Shown here: one piece after another, positions 36,201-48,090 of the stretch
How the letters are laid out: every line of letters begins with the position of its first letter
How positions within the stretch are numbered: position 1 is the stretch's first letter
From: Adenanthera pavonina
Taxonomy: Eukaryota; Streptophyta; Magnoliopsida; Fabales; Fabaceae
Assembly (NCBI GenBank): GCA_026686845.1
Contig: JAIVEN010000006.1
Coordinates: 30,736,501-30,800,500 of the forward strand
Length of the DNA: 64,000 nt
Direction of reading: 5' to 3'
Program-made: the position numbers and the translations under genes
The notes under the pieces: generated by a model
Seen by the model: the letters and a program-made list of their open reading frames with translations, nothing else
Database searches by the model: none
What the model was told of the DNA's origin: nothing

Positions 36201-36877
36201 ATACTTTCTGAGCTTCGTCAGTGGGAACTTCAGGAACTTCTACAATTGGCTGCTTCCCTAAATCACCCTTCTGTATCTTCTCCTTCTTAGCCTTCTTGAC
36301 TTTCCCCTCTATCATGTAATTCTTAACACAGTGACTAAGTTTTCCTTCCATCTAACTTTGTTTTAATGGGTGTCCAAAACTCGTCATATGGTATTTCATT
36401 GAGGAGGGTGGTGATTCAAATCTGCTCAGGGTATTCTATTCCTGTTCCTTCCAGAAATGTCTTAACCTTTGACACTCTACTCATAAATGCCATTACTTGC
36501 TCCGGTCCCTCTGAGTAAGCACCATATTCCCTTGAGTACTTACGTATGATCCAGTACACTATAAGTTCTACATCTGTCAGTCTATCATCCGGGGTATTAT
36601 CAGGATCTAATAGAAATCTTGCTATGTAATCCACATTTTCATATACCTCAACCACCTTTTCCTGTGGTAAGGCATCTACAGAAGGAACTACCTGTATGGG
36701 CACTGTTGGAATAGCCTCCTGTACTGGTTGGAGAATTCCTACTTCATACTATCCTTCTTCTACATTCTCAATAGAAACCTCATTGGAGCCTATACTTTCC
36801 TCTTGATGGTGTACCTCTGGTACCATCTCAGGCTCTTCATGATCATCTACAACTGAGCTGTTATTTGTTAAAGACAT
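33205..36877 (-). pseudogene. Extra ORF upstream of gag in element C ('ORF0')
   Basis: The frame runs from ATG 36877 to 35848, is interrupted by the solo LTR 33350-35847, and resumes at 33349 to a stop at 33205: about 390 codons in all. Without the insertion the frames meet in phase across the CCTCA duplication. It lies between the primer site and the gag start (32947) on the same strand. Two related segments are seen, about 36574-36355 and 36204-35988. Each reads roughly 'F...V/L...K.F.E..G..I..LL..+P.D..+W..+K', reminiscent of the helical C-terminal part of retrotransposon gag/UBN2-like domains. The C-terminus is a repetitive acidic EEEPEEEPEEEP tract. Lesions: a TAG near 36750, a TGA near 36420 and a 1-nt frameshift near 36351. 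The function is unknown. Upstream ORFs are known in Tat/Ogre elements but are not usual in chromovirus-like ones. Confidence 0.65.
33350..35847 (-). mobile_element. Solo LTR of family A inside ORF0, 2498 bp
   Basis: It runs from TGTAACACCCTACC to GAGGGGTGTTACA with a perfect 5-bp duplication CCTCA (33345-33349 and 35848-35852). Its reverse complement matches the solo LTR at 11444-13793. Internal short frames are not genes. Confidence 0.93.
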
Positions 36878-37038
36878 CTTTACTACCCTTCAATCACAAT
36901 AACAACTAGTTAGTAGAATAATACTAAAGAATAATTTATTTGTTAATATTCCTTTTTCCTAAACTTAAACTGTACTGGTCCATTACTATTGCTCTGAGAG
37001 CCTAAACCTTCAGCTCAAAGGCCTTAAATCTTCAGTTC
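36878..37038 (-). other. Leader of element C
   Basis: Untranslated leader between the primer site and the ORF0 start; no motif recognised. Confidence 0.6.
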
Positions 37039-37050
37039 TGATACCAAAAA
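37039..37050 (-). other. Primer-binding site of element C
   Basis: Read on the minus strand, GGTATCAGAAC preceded by TTTTT lies directly after the 5' LTR end (TGTTACAG). It is a tRNA-Met type site with a mismatch. Confidence 0.85.
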
Positions 37051-37051
37051 C

Positions 37052-39597
37052 TGTAACACCTTTCTTATGGGACCATTTCCCATGTATTTAATCATTCTAA
37101 AGTCCATTTATATCATAGTAGGATTTTAAATCACAATAAAAGCCATGATAAAATTTTTTTCCAACTTTGGTCACTATTTATTTAATCGAATTTATTTATT
37201 CTGATTAAACTTTGGAAAATCATAACTAAATCAATAAAAATCGTATGTATAAGATTCAAGTCTCTAGGGATAGCTTATAACTTTGTCTACATGGGAAAAA
37301 TATAAGTCAGAGCAACGATAATACGAATCTATATAGCCAACTTTGTGAAATTTCACAATTTATACGAAAACTGCAAAATAATCCTTTTAATTGGGATTAA
37401 ATATAAAAATCCACTTAATATTGCACACACACCCAATCTGAGTGATCTTTGGACCATTGGAGAGCTCTTCATGTCTACTTTTAAACCATATACATCATTC
37501 ATACTTTATACATCAAAAGTCCAAATAATGGCATGTTTACTCTACATAGGTCAAGATGACCTTTTACCTCTTACTACTTTGCCAAACAAAAGCCATAAAA
37601 TATTTACATGGCCATATATCATTTTCATACCATACCATACTTTAGCTAAGACCTAAGACATCATGAAAACTTAAAGAAATATACTTAACATCACATTTAC
37701 AAAATTACACAAAAGGTCAAAACTCATGGCCATTGCTAGCATTATCAAGTTAATGGCCAAATTCTTTCTCCTTTCCTTTCTCTTCCTTGGTGGTCTTGCC
37801 ATTATTGCTATCTATTCATAGTTAATATTTGGGAGGGTGAGATTCAAGGAATCTCAGTAGTTAACACCTAACATTTCATCACATCATCACATTAAGCATG
37901 AAAACATCAAGATAACACATTTTGAATGCATTAACACATTTACGTCATATGAATTCATAAAATTTTTGGCAGAGTTTTGTTTTGAAAAATGGACATCCCG
38001 GGATCTCAATGCCCCTCAATTAACTCAGCCAATTCACATCTCAAAATATCATTACAATCATATGACAAGGCATAAAGCACATTGAAAACAAACATGATAA
38101 CATAATGCTAGTATGGGAAATTAACTACCTTATGATGATCCCTTGCTCTCCAAACTTGGTATGCCACTTCTTGAGCCTTCTAACACTTCCTTGAACCTAA
38201 TAATATCATCATTGAACCAATTTAGCTATTGGTTTTTTGGAACTATACAATACCATAACACTAAAACCCAAAATTTTCACTTAGCTTTCCTTTAACCTTT
38301 ATTTATAAAACACACTTGTTCTTAAGGTTTTGGACGATGGGGAATCCATTTTTGAGGTTAAAATCATGAAATTACAACTCTAAATACTCCCCCTATTCTG
38401 ACCAAAATTGTCTCAAGTGATTGAAAAAAATTTCCTTCAAATCACTTCAAACCATCCATGGATTCATGCTTTTAGTGTCCAGTCTATGCTTTTTCCTAAG
38501 TTTAATGGTCCAAAACTCATTCCTATTGCTAAATCACATTTTTGGCTGAAACCCTAAGATGGAAAGGAAGCAAACTAAACCATAAATCATGCTTTGAAAA
38601 CCATAGATAGTGAGCTTAGGGTAGTAACATAGAAGCTTACCGATTTGTGCTTCAATTTTCCTTTGATTCCTCTTCCTTTTTCTCTTCCTTCTTCCTCCCT
38701 TTTCTTGCATTTTTTCTTGCACTGTTTTGGCCTCTGGTTCACATGTGAATGGTGAGACAAGAGAAGGGATTAAGTGGTTAATTACACCCTTAATCATGTT
38801 TAGCAAATACATTAACTAAAGTTACTTTTTACTTTTTTTTTTGTCTCCTTCTTTAAGAAGTTTTCTCAACCTTTTTGAGATGATTGGTGGGCTTCTTGGA
38901 CTGCAGCACTTCACGTAGGGGAGAGAGAGAAATGTGTCCAAAAGTTGCCCAATTTTTCTGATCCAGATATACCTCAATCCAGGTACTTTTTAACCGTACC
39001 GATAAAACTCTCTTTATACTAATTTAGCATTTTTGGGATACAGAACTATTCTAATTTTATTTTTATATTTCTATAATTATCTTATCTCAAATGGTATCTG
39101 TGTATGGCCCATATCTTGACCCGATTTCTTTTTAACCATCGGTAGGGTCCACGGTTTACTTTATTAGTTTACTATTACTTTTGGACACTCCGTACTGATT
39201 ATTTCTTTATTTTTGAACATTAACCCTTAGTGCCATATACCATTGGAATTCTCTTGTCGAGAGCTTCATTTTGATAGTAATTTTGTATATTTACAAAATT
39301 ACCCTTGGCCCAGGTTATATTATAATTTCTGAAACTTTCGGGTCATTAGGTGTAATTTGTCCCAAGACTTTTCTACTTCTTCCTCCACCTAATTTTAATA
39401 CTTTTAGGATGTGGATGTCATTTTTATATTTTTTTAGGGGTAAAAATATAGTTTTCTTATTTTTCCATCCAACCAGGAAAAATAATCTCTTTGTCGTATT
39501 TCACGTCCATTTTCACGAATTTCTTATACATTTTATATTATTATTAATTATGTCTTTTTTCATTACTTAATATCTAGTGAAATTTTGGGATATTACA
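37052..39597 (-). repeat. 5' LTR of element C, 2546 bp
   Basis: It has TGTAACACCTTTC at the primer-site end and GGGATATTACA at 39597 (minus-strand start TGTAATATCCC). Related LTRs are D and the fragment at 44670-45117. No gene is found within it; the 103-codon frame at 37345-37656 has no family resemblance. Confidence 0.85.
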
Positions 39598-41547
39598 ATT
39601 TTCATCCTACAACTTTACAAAATACACCTTAATATTTACATGCATGGCCATCTCTTGTATTCACTTAGTACATTACATTATGTTAGACCTAAATAAACAC
39701 ATCATTTTTGCAAGGTATTCCAAGCAAAACTCTAATGCAAGCGAATCATTTTAATTAAGAGCTTACTTTTCCTTTCCTTTTTCTTCTTGGGCAATCTTGC
39801 CATAACTTGGACCTATGAATTGAAATATTTGGAAAGAGAATGAGATTCAAAGAATCTCAGTAGTTATAATGAAATATGTGCACATTTTATCATACAATTT
39901 ATAGAAATATCATTTGAAAATAATCAACCAATTTATGCCATACATTTTTCAAGAAATTTTGGCATGGTAACATTCTAAAAATTGGACATCCAAGAGTCAT
40001 AAAAAATCTCATTCAAACAGCTAACACACCAAATACAACACAAAACATTAATGTCATAGCATGGCATGTTCAAAACAAAATTGCAAATAATTTTAACAAC
40101 TTTGACATAATTGGTAAAATAACTATCGTTAGGCTTTCTAAGTTCCACCAAATTTTGCACACCTTTCCTTTGATCTTCTATTGCCTCTTGGAATCCTATA
40201 ACATCATCAATAGAAGTCTCAATCCAAGATGTACACAATTTGCTTCTCAAAGTGCCACTTTAACCTTAAAAATCTATATAGTTATTCTTTGGGAATATCT
40301 TGTACAACACACTTATTCTAACCTATTTTGGACCTAAAGAATCCATTTTTTGGATCAAAATCATAAAATTCCCTTTTCTTTTCAAACCCTAAATAGGCAG
40401 AAAAATATAAAAAATCATAGAAAATAAATAACTCAACAATCTTTGAAACTAATATCATAATCTTGCATCTAGTGACATATACTTCACTTTTCATGGATTG
40501 ATTTCTTCATGGCACAACTTTATCTCTCTACTCTCTCTCTCTAGGTTGAACATTTCAGCAAGAAAATAGAGGGAAAATTGCCACTAAAATGCCTTAAAAT
40601 TACTAGAGAATACAAGCAAATCGTTGTAAGATAATACCTTGATTTTTTTGGGATAAAACTTATGATTCTTCCTCTGGCTTTATGCTTTTCACGACTTCAT
40701 CCTTCTTTTCTCATGGTTTGTAGCATGAAGAATGAAGAAGATGAAAGCTTATTGTGACTTATAATATAATATAACTAAATAATTACTTTTACAAATATTA
40801 TCTTTGACTTTTTACCTTTCTTTTTGCAAAAACTTTTGAGTTAATTTCTTTTATGTCCCAAGCAGCCTCTTCCACACCACTTGTTCTCAATTTTGGCCAA
40901 AAATTGCTTCATAAACTTTAATGAATCAAAACACCCTTTACTGATTAAATTTATCTATACTGATTGAGTATTTTTCCAAAATTGTCATTAAATAGCTACA
41001 TGATTATCCAATATTACTTTTGGTCCAAAATCATTATCTTGACCCAAAATATATTTTAGCAAGACCCACTAATTTTTCTTGAATTAATATTGTCTCTTCC
41101 TGCAATTTAGACAAACTTTTATCTGGTAAAGTATTAATAATACACTAATTACCTAATAAATATTATTTTGATCTTAATAAATTTCATACTATTTGGGTTT
41201 AGCTCATTGAGAGCTTCACTTTGATTATAATCTTTCATATTTATAAAAATACCCTTGACCCAGAGCAAATTTACAAATTTTAGAAATTTCGAGTCAATAG
41301 GTATAATTTTTCCCAAAATTGATTAACTCTTCTACACACGTCACCGCCTTGCTCCTTCCTCTCTTTTTTTTTTTTTTCTTTTACCACAAGCAAAATCATC
41401 ATTTTCTCCTTTTCTTTCCAATTGAGATAATTGGCCTTTTTACCTTATTTCATATAAAATGGTGTATACCCATTTTTGTAAATTTCTTATAGATTTTAAA
41501 ATATTGAGCGTTAAATTAATATCTAGTAAAAATTTCAACATATTATA

Positions 41548-41648
41548 TAAGTTTTCCACGGCTCAGCTCTGTTCTAATTCTTTTCTATGTTTTTGTTTTT
41601 TTAATGTTTTAGGAGTTTCTTCAGGGTCTCTAGGAGTAGGTTGTTATA
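41548..41648 (+). repeat. 5' LTR of element B, last segment
   Basis: It matches the last ~100 bp of the LTR at 54724-57312, including TTCTAATTCTTTT and the end GGAGTAGGTTGTTATA (TTACA in the other copy). Confidence 0.85.
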
Positions 41649-41651
41649 TTT

Positions 41652-41663
41652 TGGTATCAGAGT
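41652..41663 (+). other. Primer-binding site of element B
   Basis: TGGTATCAGAGT lies three bases after the LTR end, a tRNA-iMet type site on the plus strand. Confidence 0.9.
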
Positions 41664-41798
41664 AATGGTTCAGGCCATTCTTTCTGCATGTTGTAGCACT
41701 TGGCACAATCTAATTTATGTACACTTGGATATTCCCTTTTGCAATGCTAGTCTAGCATCATATAACTGAAATATGTTGCTATTTGTATAAAGGGAAAG

Positions 41799-42250
41799 AT
41801 GTCTCGCAGGGGTAAGCAAGGCGAAAATGATCTCATAGGAGAGATGCATAATAGGTTGGCTATGTTGAATGACTGAGTTATCAATTATGGGAGAAACATT
41901 GAATAGAATGCAAGAGTAGTTAAGTCAGGAAGGACAAGGTAATATGAATGAGGAATTTGGAGTGTATGTAGATCTAAATGATGGAGAAGATAAGGAAGTG
42001 ATTGAGCCAAAAAATGCCCCAAGGGCTGGAAGAAAATGTTTCTTTCAACTGAAAGGTTTTTGAAAGCTTAATCCACCGGCTTTCAAAGGTAAAATGAATC
42101 ATGTGGTGGCCAAGGAATGGGTGGACCAATTGGAGACCATATTCGGTGTTATGCATTGCACCTCCAACAAGAGGTCCAATTGGTAGTGTTTATGCCTAAG
42201 AAGTTTCATTTTCCATTGGATAGGATTTTACTTTTTATACAAATTGACAG
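41799..42250 (+). pseudogene. Ty3 gag relic of element B
   Basis: It starts MSRRGKQGENDLIGEM (41799). Stops and frameshifts follow. In pieces one reads a capsid-like segment, including AKEWVDQLETIFGVMHC, which fits the Ty3 gag pattern 'AEEWI..IE.IF.VM.C'. The similarity fades after about 42200. Confidence 0.65.
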
Positions 42251-42326
42251 ATATAGGTTCGCAGATGATCGATGAGAGAGTGAAGAAGATAGCTGGTTAC
42301 GTGTAAAGAAAGAATTGGAAGAAAAA

Positions 42327-42505
42327 TGGGTGATTTCCCCTCCTCCCTTAGCTTAGCCAGATTGTTTGGTTCTGTTTCCAACATTGTAGCTTCCTTCATT
42401 GACTCCTATGATAATGTTGTGAAGAATTACAAGAAGGCAGAGACCCATTTATACTACTTACAAGTGCAAGGAGCATGCTTAGATTCGATGGTGAAATTCA
42501 TGTAA
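42327..42505 (+). other. Small ORF, 59 codons, origin unknown
   Basis: An open frame starts MGDFPSSLSLARLFGSV and ends MVKFM. It lies between the gag relic of B and the copia leader. I do not recognise it. Its composition is protein-like (mixed charged and hydrophobic residues with little low complexity), so it may be a piece of gag or of a captured gene. It has no splice or promoter support. Confidence 0.25.
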
Positions 42506-43432
42506 ATCACAATCCATTTTGTATGTGATACGTTTTGAAATCTGTTTTGTATATGATACGAAACATGTTTGGCGAATGCGATTAAAATCAATATTAGTGG
42601 GACCGCCACCGCTATCTAATCCTAGTGCAATATAATCTAATTTAACACTAAAATCACAAAGTTTACAGCTTTTCATATTAGATGAGATGTTTGTGATATA
42701 CATGATGTGATTTGTTTAAACTGGATGGTTGTGGTACAAGCTATGGCCCTAGGACAAAATTGTATTTTTTAAATATGGCTTGCATGTCGTGCCTCTCTCT
42801 ATATTTTGGATGTACATTCTCTTCTCACCTCACTCCCCTCGGATTTTCAATCGAGGTTTCTTTATGTATATAAGTGTTATATTAGAAGAATCCTTTCATT
42901 GGCTTGGGAGGATATAGGTTAGATGGGCAATATTATGACACATTTATTTTATGCTTTATGATGAGATCATATGCATGTATGGGATGTCACCATTATATAT
43001 GTCCATGTGACGACTAGATGTATGAATAACAACAACATAATAAAATCTCTCAAATTAAATTTTAAGTATAAATGCCACCCATTTATGAACACCTGTCAAG
43101 GCTCTAATCGCTTAAATGTAGGATCCACCAAAGTAGGATACACTTAGGTTATCTTAGTAAGGCAATTTGGGTAATGGCGATACTCATAAAGGTTCATGAT
43201 GGTATGACTTAATTGAGACTATCAAAATGGTTTTGGGTCTCAAGGCATTAGATGGGATTAAACATGCCAGGTCATTTGTTGACAAGATCCCATAAAGATC
43301 TAGGAGTTATATGCGATGTACTTGGTAAATAAGTTACCTACCTAAATAACTTAATCTTAAGCGTCTTACCAAAGCGGACTTACAATTTAGTAGGAAATTA
43401 TTAATTTGATTTTGCATATTTTGTTGTAGAAA
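42506..43432 (+). other. Probable untranslated leader of the second copia element
   Basis: Non-coding DNA upstream of the copia gag start. It contains GCGTCTTACCAAAGCGGAC shortly before the ATG, which looks like leader sequence. No LTR end or primer site could be fixed, so where the element begins is unknown. Confidence 0.4.
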
Positions 43433-44669
43433 ATGTTGATGAATAATTCTGCTATACTATCATTGTGATCTGTCCTTGAGAAGGACAAACTCAATGGGAG
43501 CAACTTTTTTGATTGGTTTAGGAACTTGAGAATTGTTCTCAAGTAGGAAAGAAAGTCATATGTCCTAGATGAACCCATTCCTGAGGAGCCTGCAACCAAT
43601 GCTCCAAGAGCCCAAAAGGATGTCCATAATAAGCATCTCAATGACTCTGTGGATGTAGGATGCCTGATGTTAGCCACCATGATTCCAGAACTTCAGAGAG
43701 ATCTAGAACATATGGAAGCTTATGAAATGATTGTGCATCTTAAGGAAATATGCCAACAACAGGCTAGGCAAGAAAGGTTTAAAACCACAAAAGCCTTACA
43801 TTCCAGTAAAATGACTGAGGGTGCATGAGTTAGCTCTCATGTTTTGAAGATGAAAGGCCACATTGATCACCTTGAAAGGCTCGGATTTCCCATAACCCAG
43901 TATTTAGCTATAGATTTGATCTTAAACTCACTCCTAAAGAGTTATGACCTGTTTGTCATGAACAAAATAGAGAAATCAATTTATGAACTGCATGCGATAC
44001 TTAAAATTGCTGAGCAAAACATCAAGAAAAAGCCAAGCAGCGTTTTAATGGTTCAAAAAGGAAAAGGAATGAAAAGGAAAGGCAAGGGTAAGGGAAAGGG
44101 AAAAGGCCCAGACAATAAGTCCAAGAAACAAGACAAGCCCGAGCCCAACCCCAAACCCAAGCCTGAAGCCAAGAAGGCAAAGCCTCCCAAGAAAGGACTT
44201 TGTTTCTTTTGCAATGAACCCGGTCATTGGAAGAGGAACTACGAGCTCTACAAGGAAGACCTAAAGAAAAAGAAGAATAGCAGAGTTATTACTTTAGGTA
44301 TTTTTGTTATAGAAATTAATCTTTCTACTTCTCCTACATGGGTATTAGATACTACATGTGGAACTCGCATTTGTACAAATGTGCAGGATCTCAAAAGAAG
44401 TAGGAAGCTAAAAAAGGGCGAAATAGACCTACAAGTCAGAAATAGAGCAAGAGTTGCTGCTTTAGCCGTAGGCACTTATGAATTATTATTGCCCAATGGG
44501 CTTTTGTTAATTTTGAATAAATGCTATTATATTCCTGCTCTGAGTTAGAACATTATTTCACTTTCTTATTTAGATGGGGAAGAGTTTACTTTAATTATTG
44601 GGAATAAAAAATGTTCTATTTATTTTAATGACATCTTTTATGCTGATGGAGATTTACATGATGGTCATT
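43433..44669 (+). pseudogene. Ty1/copia gag-protease relic
   Basis: One frame runs from MLMNNSAILSL (43433) with in-frame stops at about 43466 (TGA), 43541 (TAG), 43826 (TGA) and 44546 (TAG). The copia gag pattern is clear: KLNGSNFFDWFRNLRIVL, LATMIPELQRDLE, then HVLKMKGHIDHLERLG. A Lys/Gly/Pro-rich hinge precedes a zinc knuckle CFFCNEPGHWKRNY (final Cys replaced by Tyr). The protease site reads VLDTTCGTRICTN, with Thr in place of the catalytic-loop Gly. The frame stops at 44669, where an LTR fragment begins, and integrase and RT are absent. It differs from the SIRE-like element in gag type. Confidence 0.85.
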
Positions 44670-45117
44670 TGTAATATCCCAAGAAAGCTAAAATATCTAA
44701 AAATACATAGAAAATTTGTAAAAACATGTAGACACCATTTTGCGTGAAAAAAAGGCAAATAGGTCATTTTTTCCGGTAAGATAGAAAAATAAGAAAATTA
44801 TATTTTTGCCCATAAAGAATTATAAAAAGACATCTATGTCCCTAAAGTCATTAAAAATAATGTGGAATGAGTATTAGAAATGTCTTGGAGAAAATTACAC
44901 CTAATGACCTGAAAGTTGCAGAAATTATAATTTAACCCCGGGTCAGGGGTAATTTTGTAAATATATAAAATTACTACCAAAACGAAGCCCTCAATGAGAG
45001 AAGTCCAATGGTATATGGCGCTGAGGGTTAATGTTTAAGGATGAAGAAATAATTAGTGCCAAGTGTTCAAAAATAACCTAAAATCAATAAAGTAAATTGT
45101 GGGCCCCACGAAGATTA
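44670..45117 (+). mobile_element. LTR fragment of the C/D family, plus orientation
   Basis: It starts TGTAATATCCCAAG and matches the reverse complement of about 39140-39597, with shared blocks near ATTACACCTAATGACC, GTCCAATGGTATATGGC and AATAAAGTAAA. Only ~450 bp remains. It is cut where LTR F begins. Confidence 0.75.
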
Positions 45118-46735
45118 TGCCCTAGGCCAATCATTATATTATAAACATTGTATTTCATTACAAAAAAAGGTTTTTTCCTTTTATTACATTATTATATTGT
45201 TTGTATGTTTATCTTTATAATAATATCCTTGGATAAATCATTTTATCCTAAATGTCTCTAGTCAATCATCTTTGTGGGAACAATGATGAATTAGGCTAGT
45301 AAGATTTTGATTGATAATTATGTGATGATTATGTATTAAGATACAAATCATAATCATAAGCTCCTATTAGGGAATAGGCACTGGATCAACCCATCATGAG
45401 ATAGCTGCATTGATCAAGTCATAAATATATCTCATATATAACCGTGTCACTAAGCCCTCAGACCTGAGATTACCATGGCTTCCTATATGGGGAACACTAT
45501 ACTTTGGCATAGTCAAAAGTCACCTTTTGTCGAGCATAGTGGAACTCGTGTGGAGGAAGATAAATGGTCAAGATGGAATTTATCCCTCTAATTAATGGAG
45601 AGATATATCTAGGCCGCTTGATAAGTAAGATAGAGAAATGCATGGCCATGCTCAAATGGAAGAGTTTCCATTTGTTCTATTAGTCTACTCGGAGATCGAG
45701 AAAGTGATGGTCGAGTAAAATGAGGATGACGTTTCCATACCTTATACTTGATCTATATATCATGAGACAAAAGGAATGTGATCAGGTTATATGATAGGTT
45801 GCATCGAATCACTGATCTTATATGATTTGGATAGTCACAATGTCTTGCTAAAAGCCACTTGTGACTTATGAGTCTAATAGTGTTATTAGCACACTGCCAA
45901 CATCATATGGACCTATAGGGTCACATACAAGAATGGGCCAACTCGAGCTAAAATGTCTAGATTCATTGAATCTAAAATATGTCTAGATTCAATGAATTTA
46001 ACGTTCAATTTAGGGTAACAGAATTATATATATATATCATAAAATTTGAAGTATATATATATGTTTGATATATATTATATTATTTCGAAATATATATACA
46101 TATATTTTATTCAAATTAATTTAAATCAATTAGTTTTAGATTTAATTCTATTTGATAGATTTAAATTTAAACTAATGTCATAATCTAAATTTGATTCTAA
46201 ATTTAGATTAAATAGTTAGTTTAGATATTATTCTATAGATTTAAATCTAAACTAATATATTTAATTAAGATTTGATTTAATTTAAATAATTGATTTAAAT
46301 TAATCAAATAATAAACCTTATCTATATAATTATATAGTTTAGGGTTATTAAATATAGAATCAAGAGAGAGTATCCACTCACCCTAGAGATTGAGCGGCTG
46401 CACACTCACACAGAGAAAATGTACGGACGAACAAAGGATGTACTGATGAACAGCGAAACTGTATGGACAAACAGCAGAACTGTACAGATGTACAAACATT
46501 CACAAACAGAGGTGCTAGCACGCTGTTCGAGTGGGACTCACCATTCATGTGGATACTGGTAGAGGGAGCTGATTAGACATGTTAGTTCCTGGGGTCCGAG
46601 GAAATGAAAAAGAACACCAAAAGGATGCACCAGAGGTAAATTCTTCTTCTACATCTCAATTTAAGCAACGTTGATGGATCCGCGGGAGGAATTTCGATGG
46701 AGTTTTCTGCTGCGTGTGTACCAAAATTTCCAACA
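45118..46735 (+). mobile_element. LTR-like segment 'F', about 1.6 kb
   Basis: It starts near TGCCCTAGGCCAATC and ends with an LTR-like CCAAAATTTCCAACA. It holds an AT-rich part with palindromic AATCTAAATTTGATTC-like runs (46020-46330) and a part with repeated GTACGGACGAACA-like units (46420-46500). No coding domain is found. The flanks do not show a matching target duplication, so the left boundary is a judgement. Confidence 0.5.
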
Positions 46736-48090
46736 TGTATCATGCTGTGTACTAATATATCTACTGTGCTCTTATATTTTTAATACAAGTTGGATATATA
46801 AATTGCACTAATTACTTGGTTTGTAAGTGGAATACATTAAATGTATGATTGAAATAAAGAAAGGGAAATCAACATCATGTCTCTCTCAAAGAAGAATAAG
46901 AGAAATGATGCTCCAAGAATTTAGGATCAGAAGGAAGTATGCCAAGAATGGAATGAACAAATGAAAATAGAGCTCAATTTTGGAAACCTAGCTATTTGGT
47001 ATATTTTGTTTTCACTTAGGTCATGAAATGATTTAATCTTTGAACTTTACTTAATCTTGTTACCATATATTTTAAATGAGTTAGATTAAGTAAATTTAAT
47101 ATTAGTATGTGTTAGAATTGAGAAATATTGGCTACTAGACGAATTTTGTATTGGACTCATGTTTATTTTGTGAAAAATTCACACTTTACTTAGCAAAATT
47201 CAAAGTTACAAGGGTTTACCTCTGATATATGAATTTTGGCCCTAAAATTCAAATTTTGGGCTAAGTATTGTTAGTGAGAGTATGCAAAATTCATGTGAAT
47301 CTTAATCAAAATTTGAATGTTGGTGAAGTTCAAAGTAAGTTCATTGTCACTTCCTCTAACAGATAAACTTTGAGCTTCAAAGTATGAATTTCAAAGGAGG
47401 AACTTGTGAGTCTTATTAGAGCATGCCTCTAACAGACGAACTTTGCAGTTCAACATTCAAACTTTGTAGTGAAGAACTTTTGTACCACGTTGAATATGCC
47501 TCTAATAGATGAATTTAAACTTCTGAAATTCAAATTTCAGAGTGTTTTGTAAAAACTTGAGATCACTATTCAAACTCAACAGATGTACATCTAATATGAA
47601 AATTCGCACGAAACTAACATGTGTTATATTCGGTAAACTCGAAATTCGAATGTCACTTAGTGACAGACAAATTTCGAAGTTTAACATTAAACACATAATT
47701 ATGCTAACTTTGTGAAATTTATTTATTGAGCCTCAAAATTTGAATGTTGATATGTCAAACGCATTTAATATGGTTATTGAACCATTCTTTTACAGCGTAA
47801 TGGCTAAAAGTTGTGTCAAACAAATAGATCTTATGTCAAACAACTAGTTAAGCTACAAATCTATTAATAGAACCTTATTTGAACTTATAGCAAATGAATT
47901 TAAGTGAGGTTGTGCTAAAATGCTATTGCAATACGTAAAATATTTCTGTGTTAGCCTTTAAGGTTAAACCCACCTCATTAGAATGAACTTCAATGTATCA
48001 TCTACTCCAAAAGAGAGTTTTTATTATGTAATCTTTTCTTCTACAAATTTTTAGGTAGAATCTTTGTGTGGGGAAACACTAAAAGAATTA

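Larger units (their letters stand above)
30832..39597 (-). mobile_element. Ty3/gypsy element C, 3' half deleted
   Basis: On the minus strand: 5' LTR (37052-39597), primer site (37039-37050), an extra ORF (36877-33205, interrupted by a solo LTR), gag-protease-RT (32947-30832), then an abrupt end inside RT. The rest of RT, RNase H, integrase and the 3' LTR are absent. The RT start (EFPEVFSKDFKDLPPEREV and later APYRMALPEL) is of the Tekay/Reina-like chromovirus kind. Confidence 0.85.
30422..41547 (-). mobile_element. Ty3 LTR 'D' in two pieces (30422-30838, 39598-41547)
   Basis: The two pieces match the LTR of element C (37052-39597) in the same orientation. The first piece equals roughly C positions 37052-37500 and the second continues from about 37558. 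Its right end reads CTAGTAAAAATTTCAACATATTATA, and B's LTR resumes directly after it. Element C sits in the gap. About 60 bp of D is missing at the C junction. Whether D was a solo LTR or part of a longer element cannot be told. Its termini are too mutated to prove a target duplication. Confidence 0.65.
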
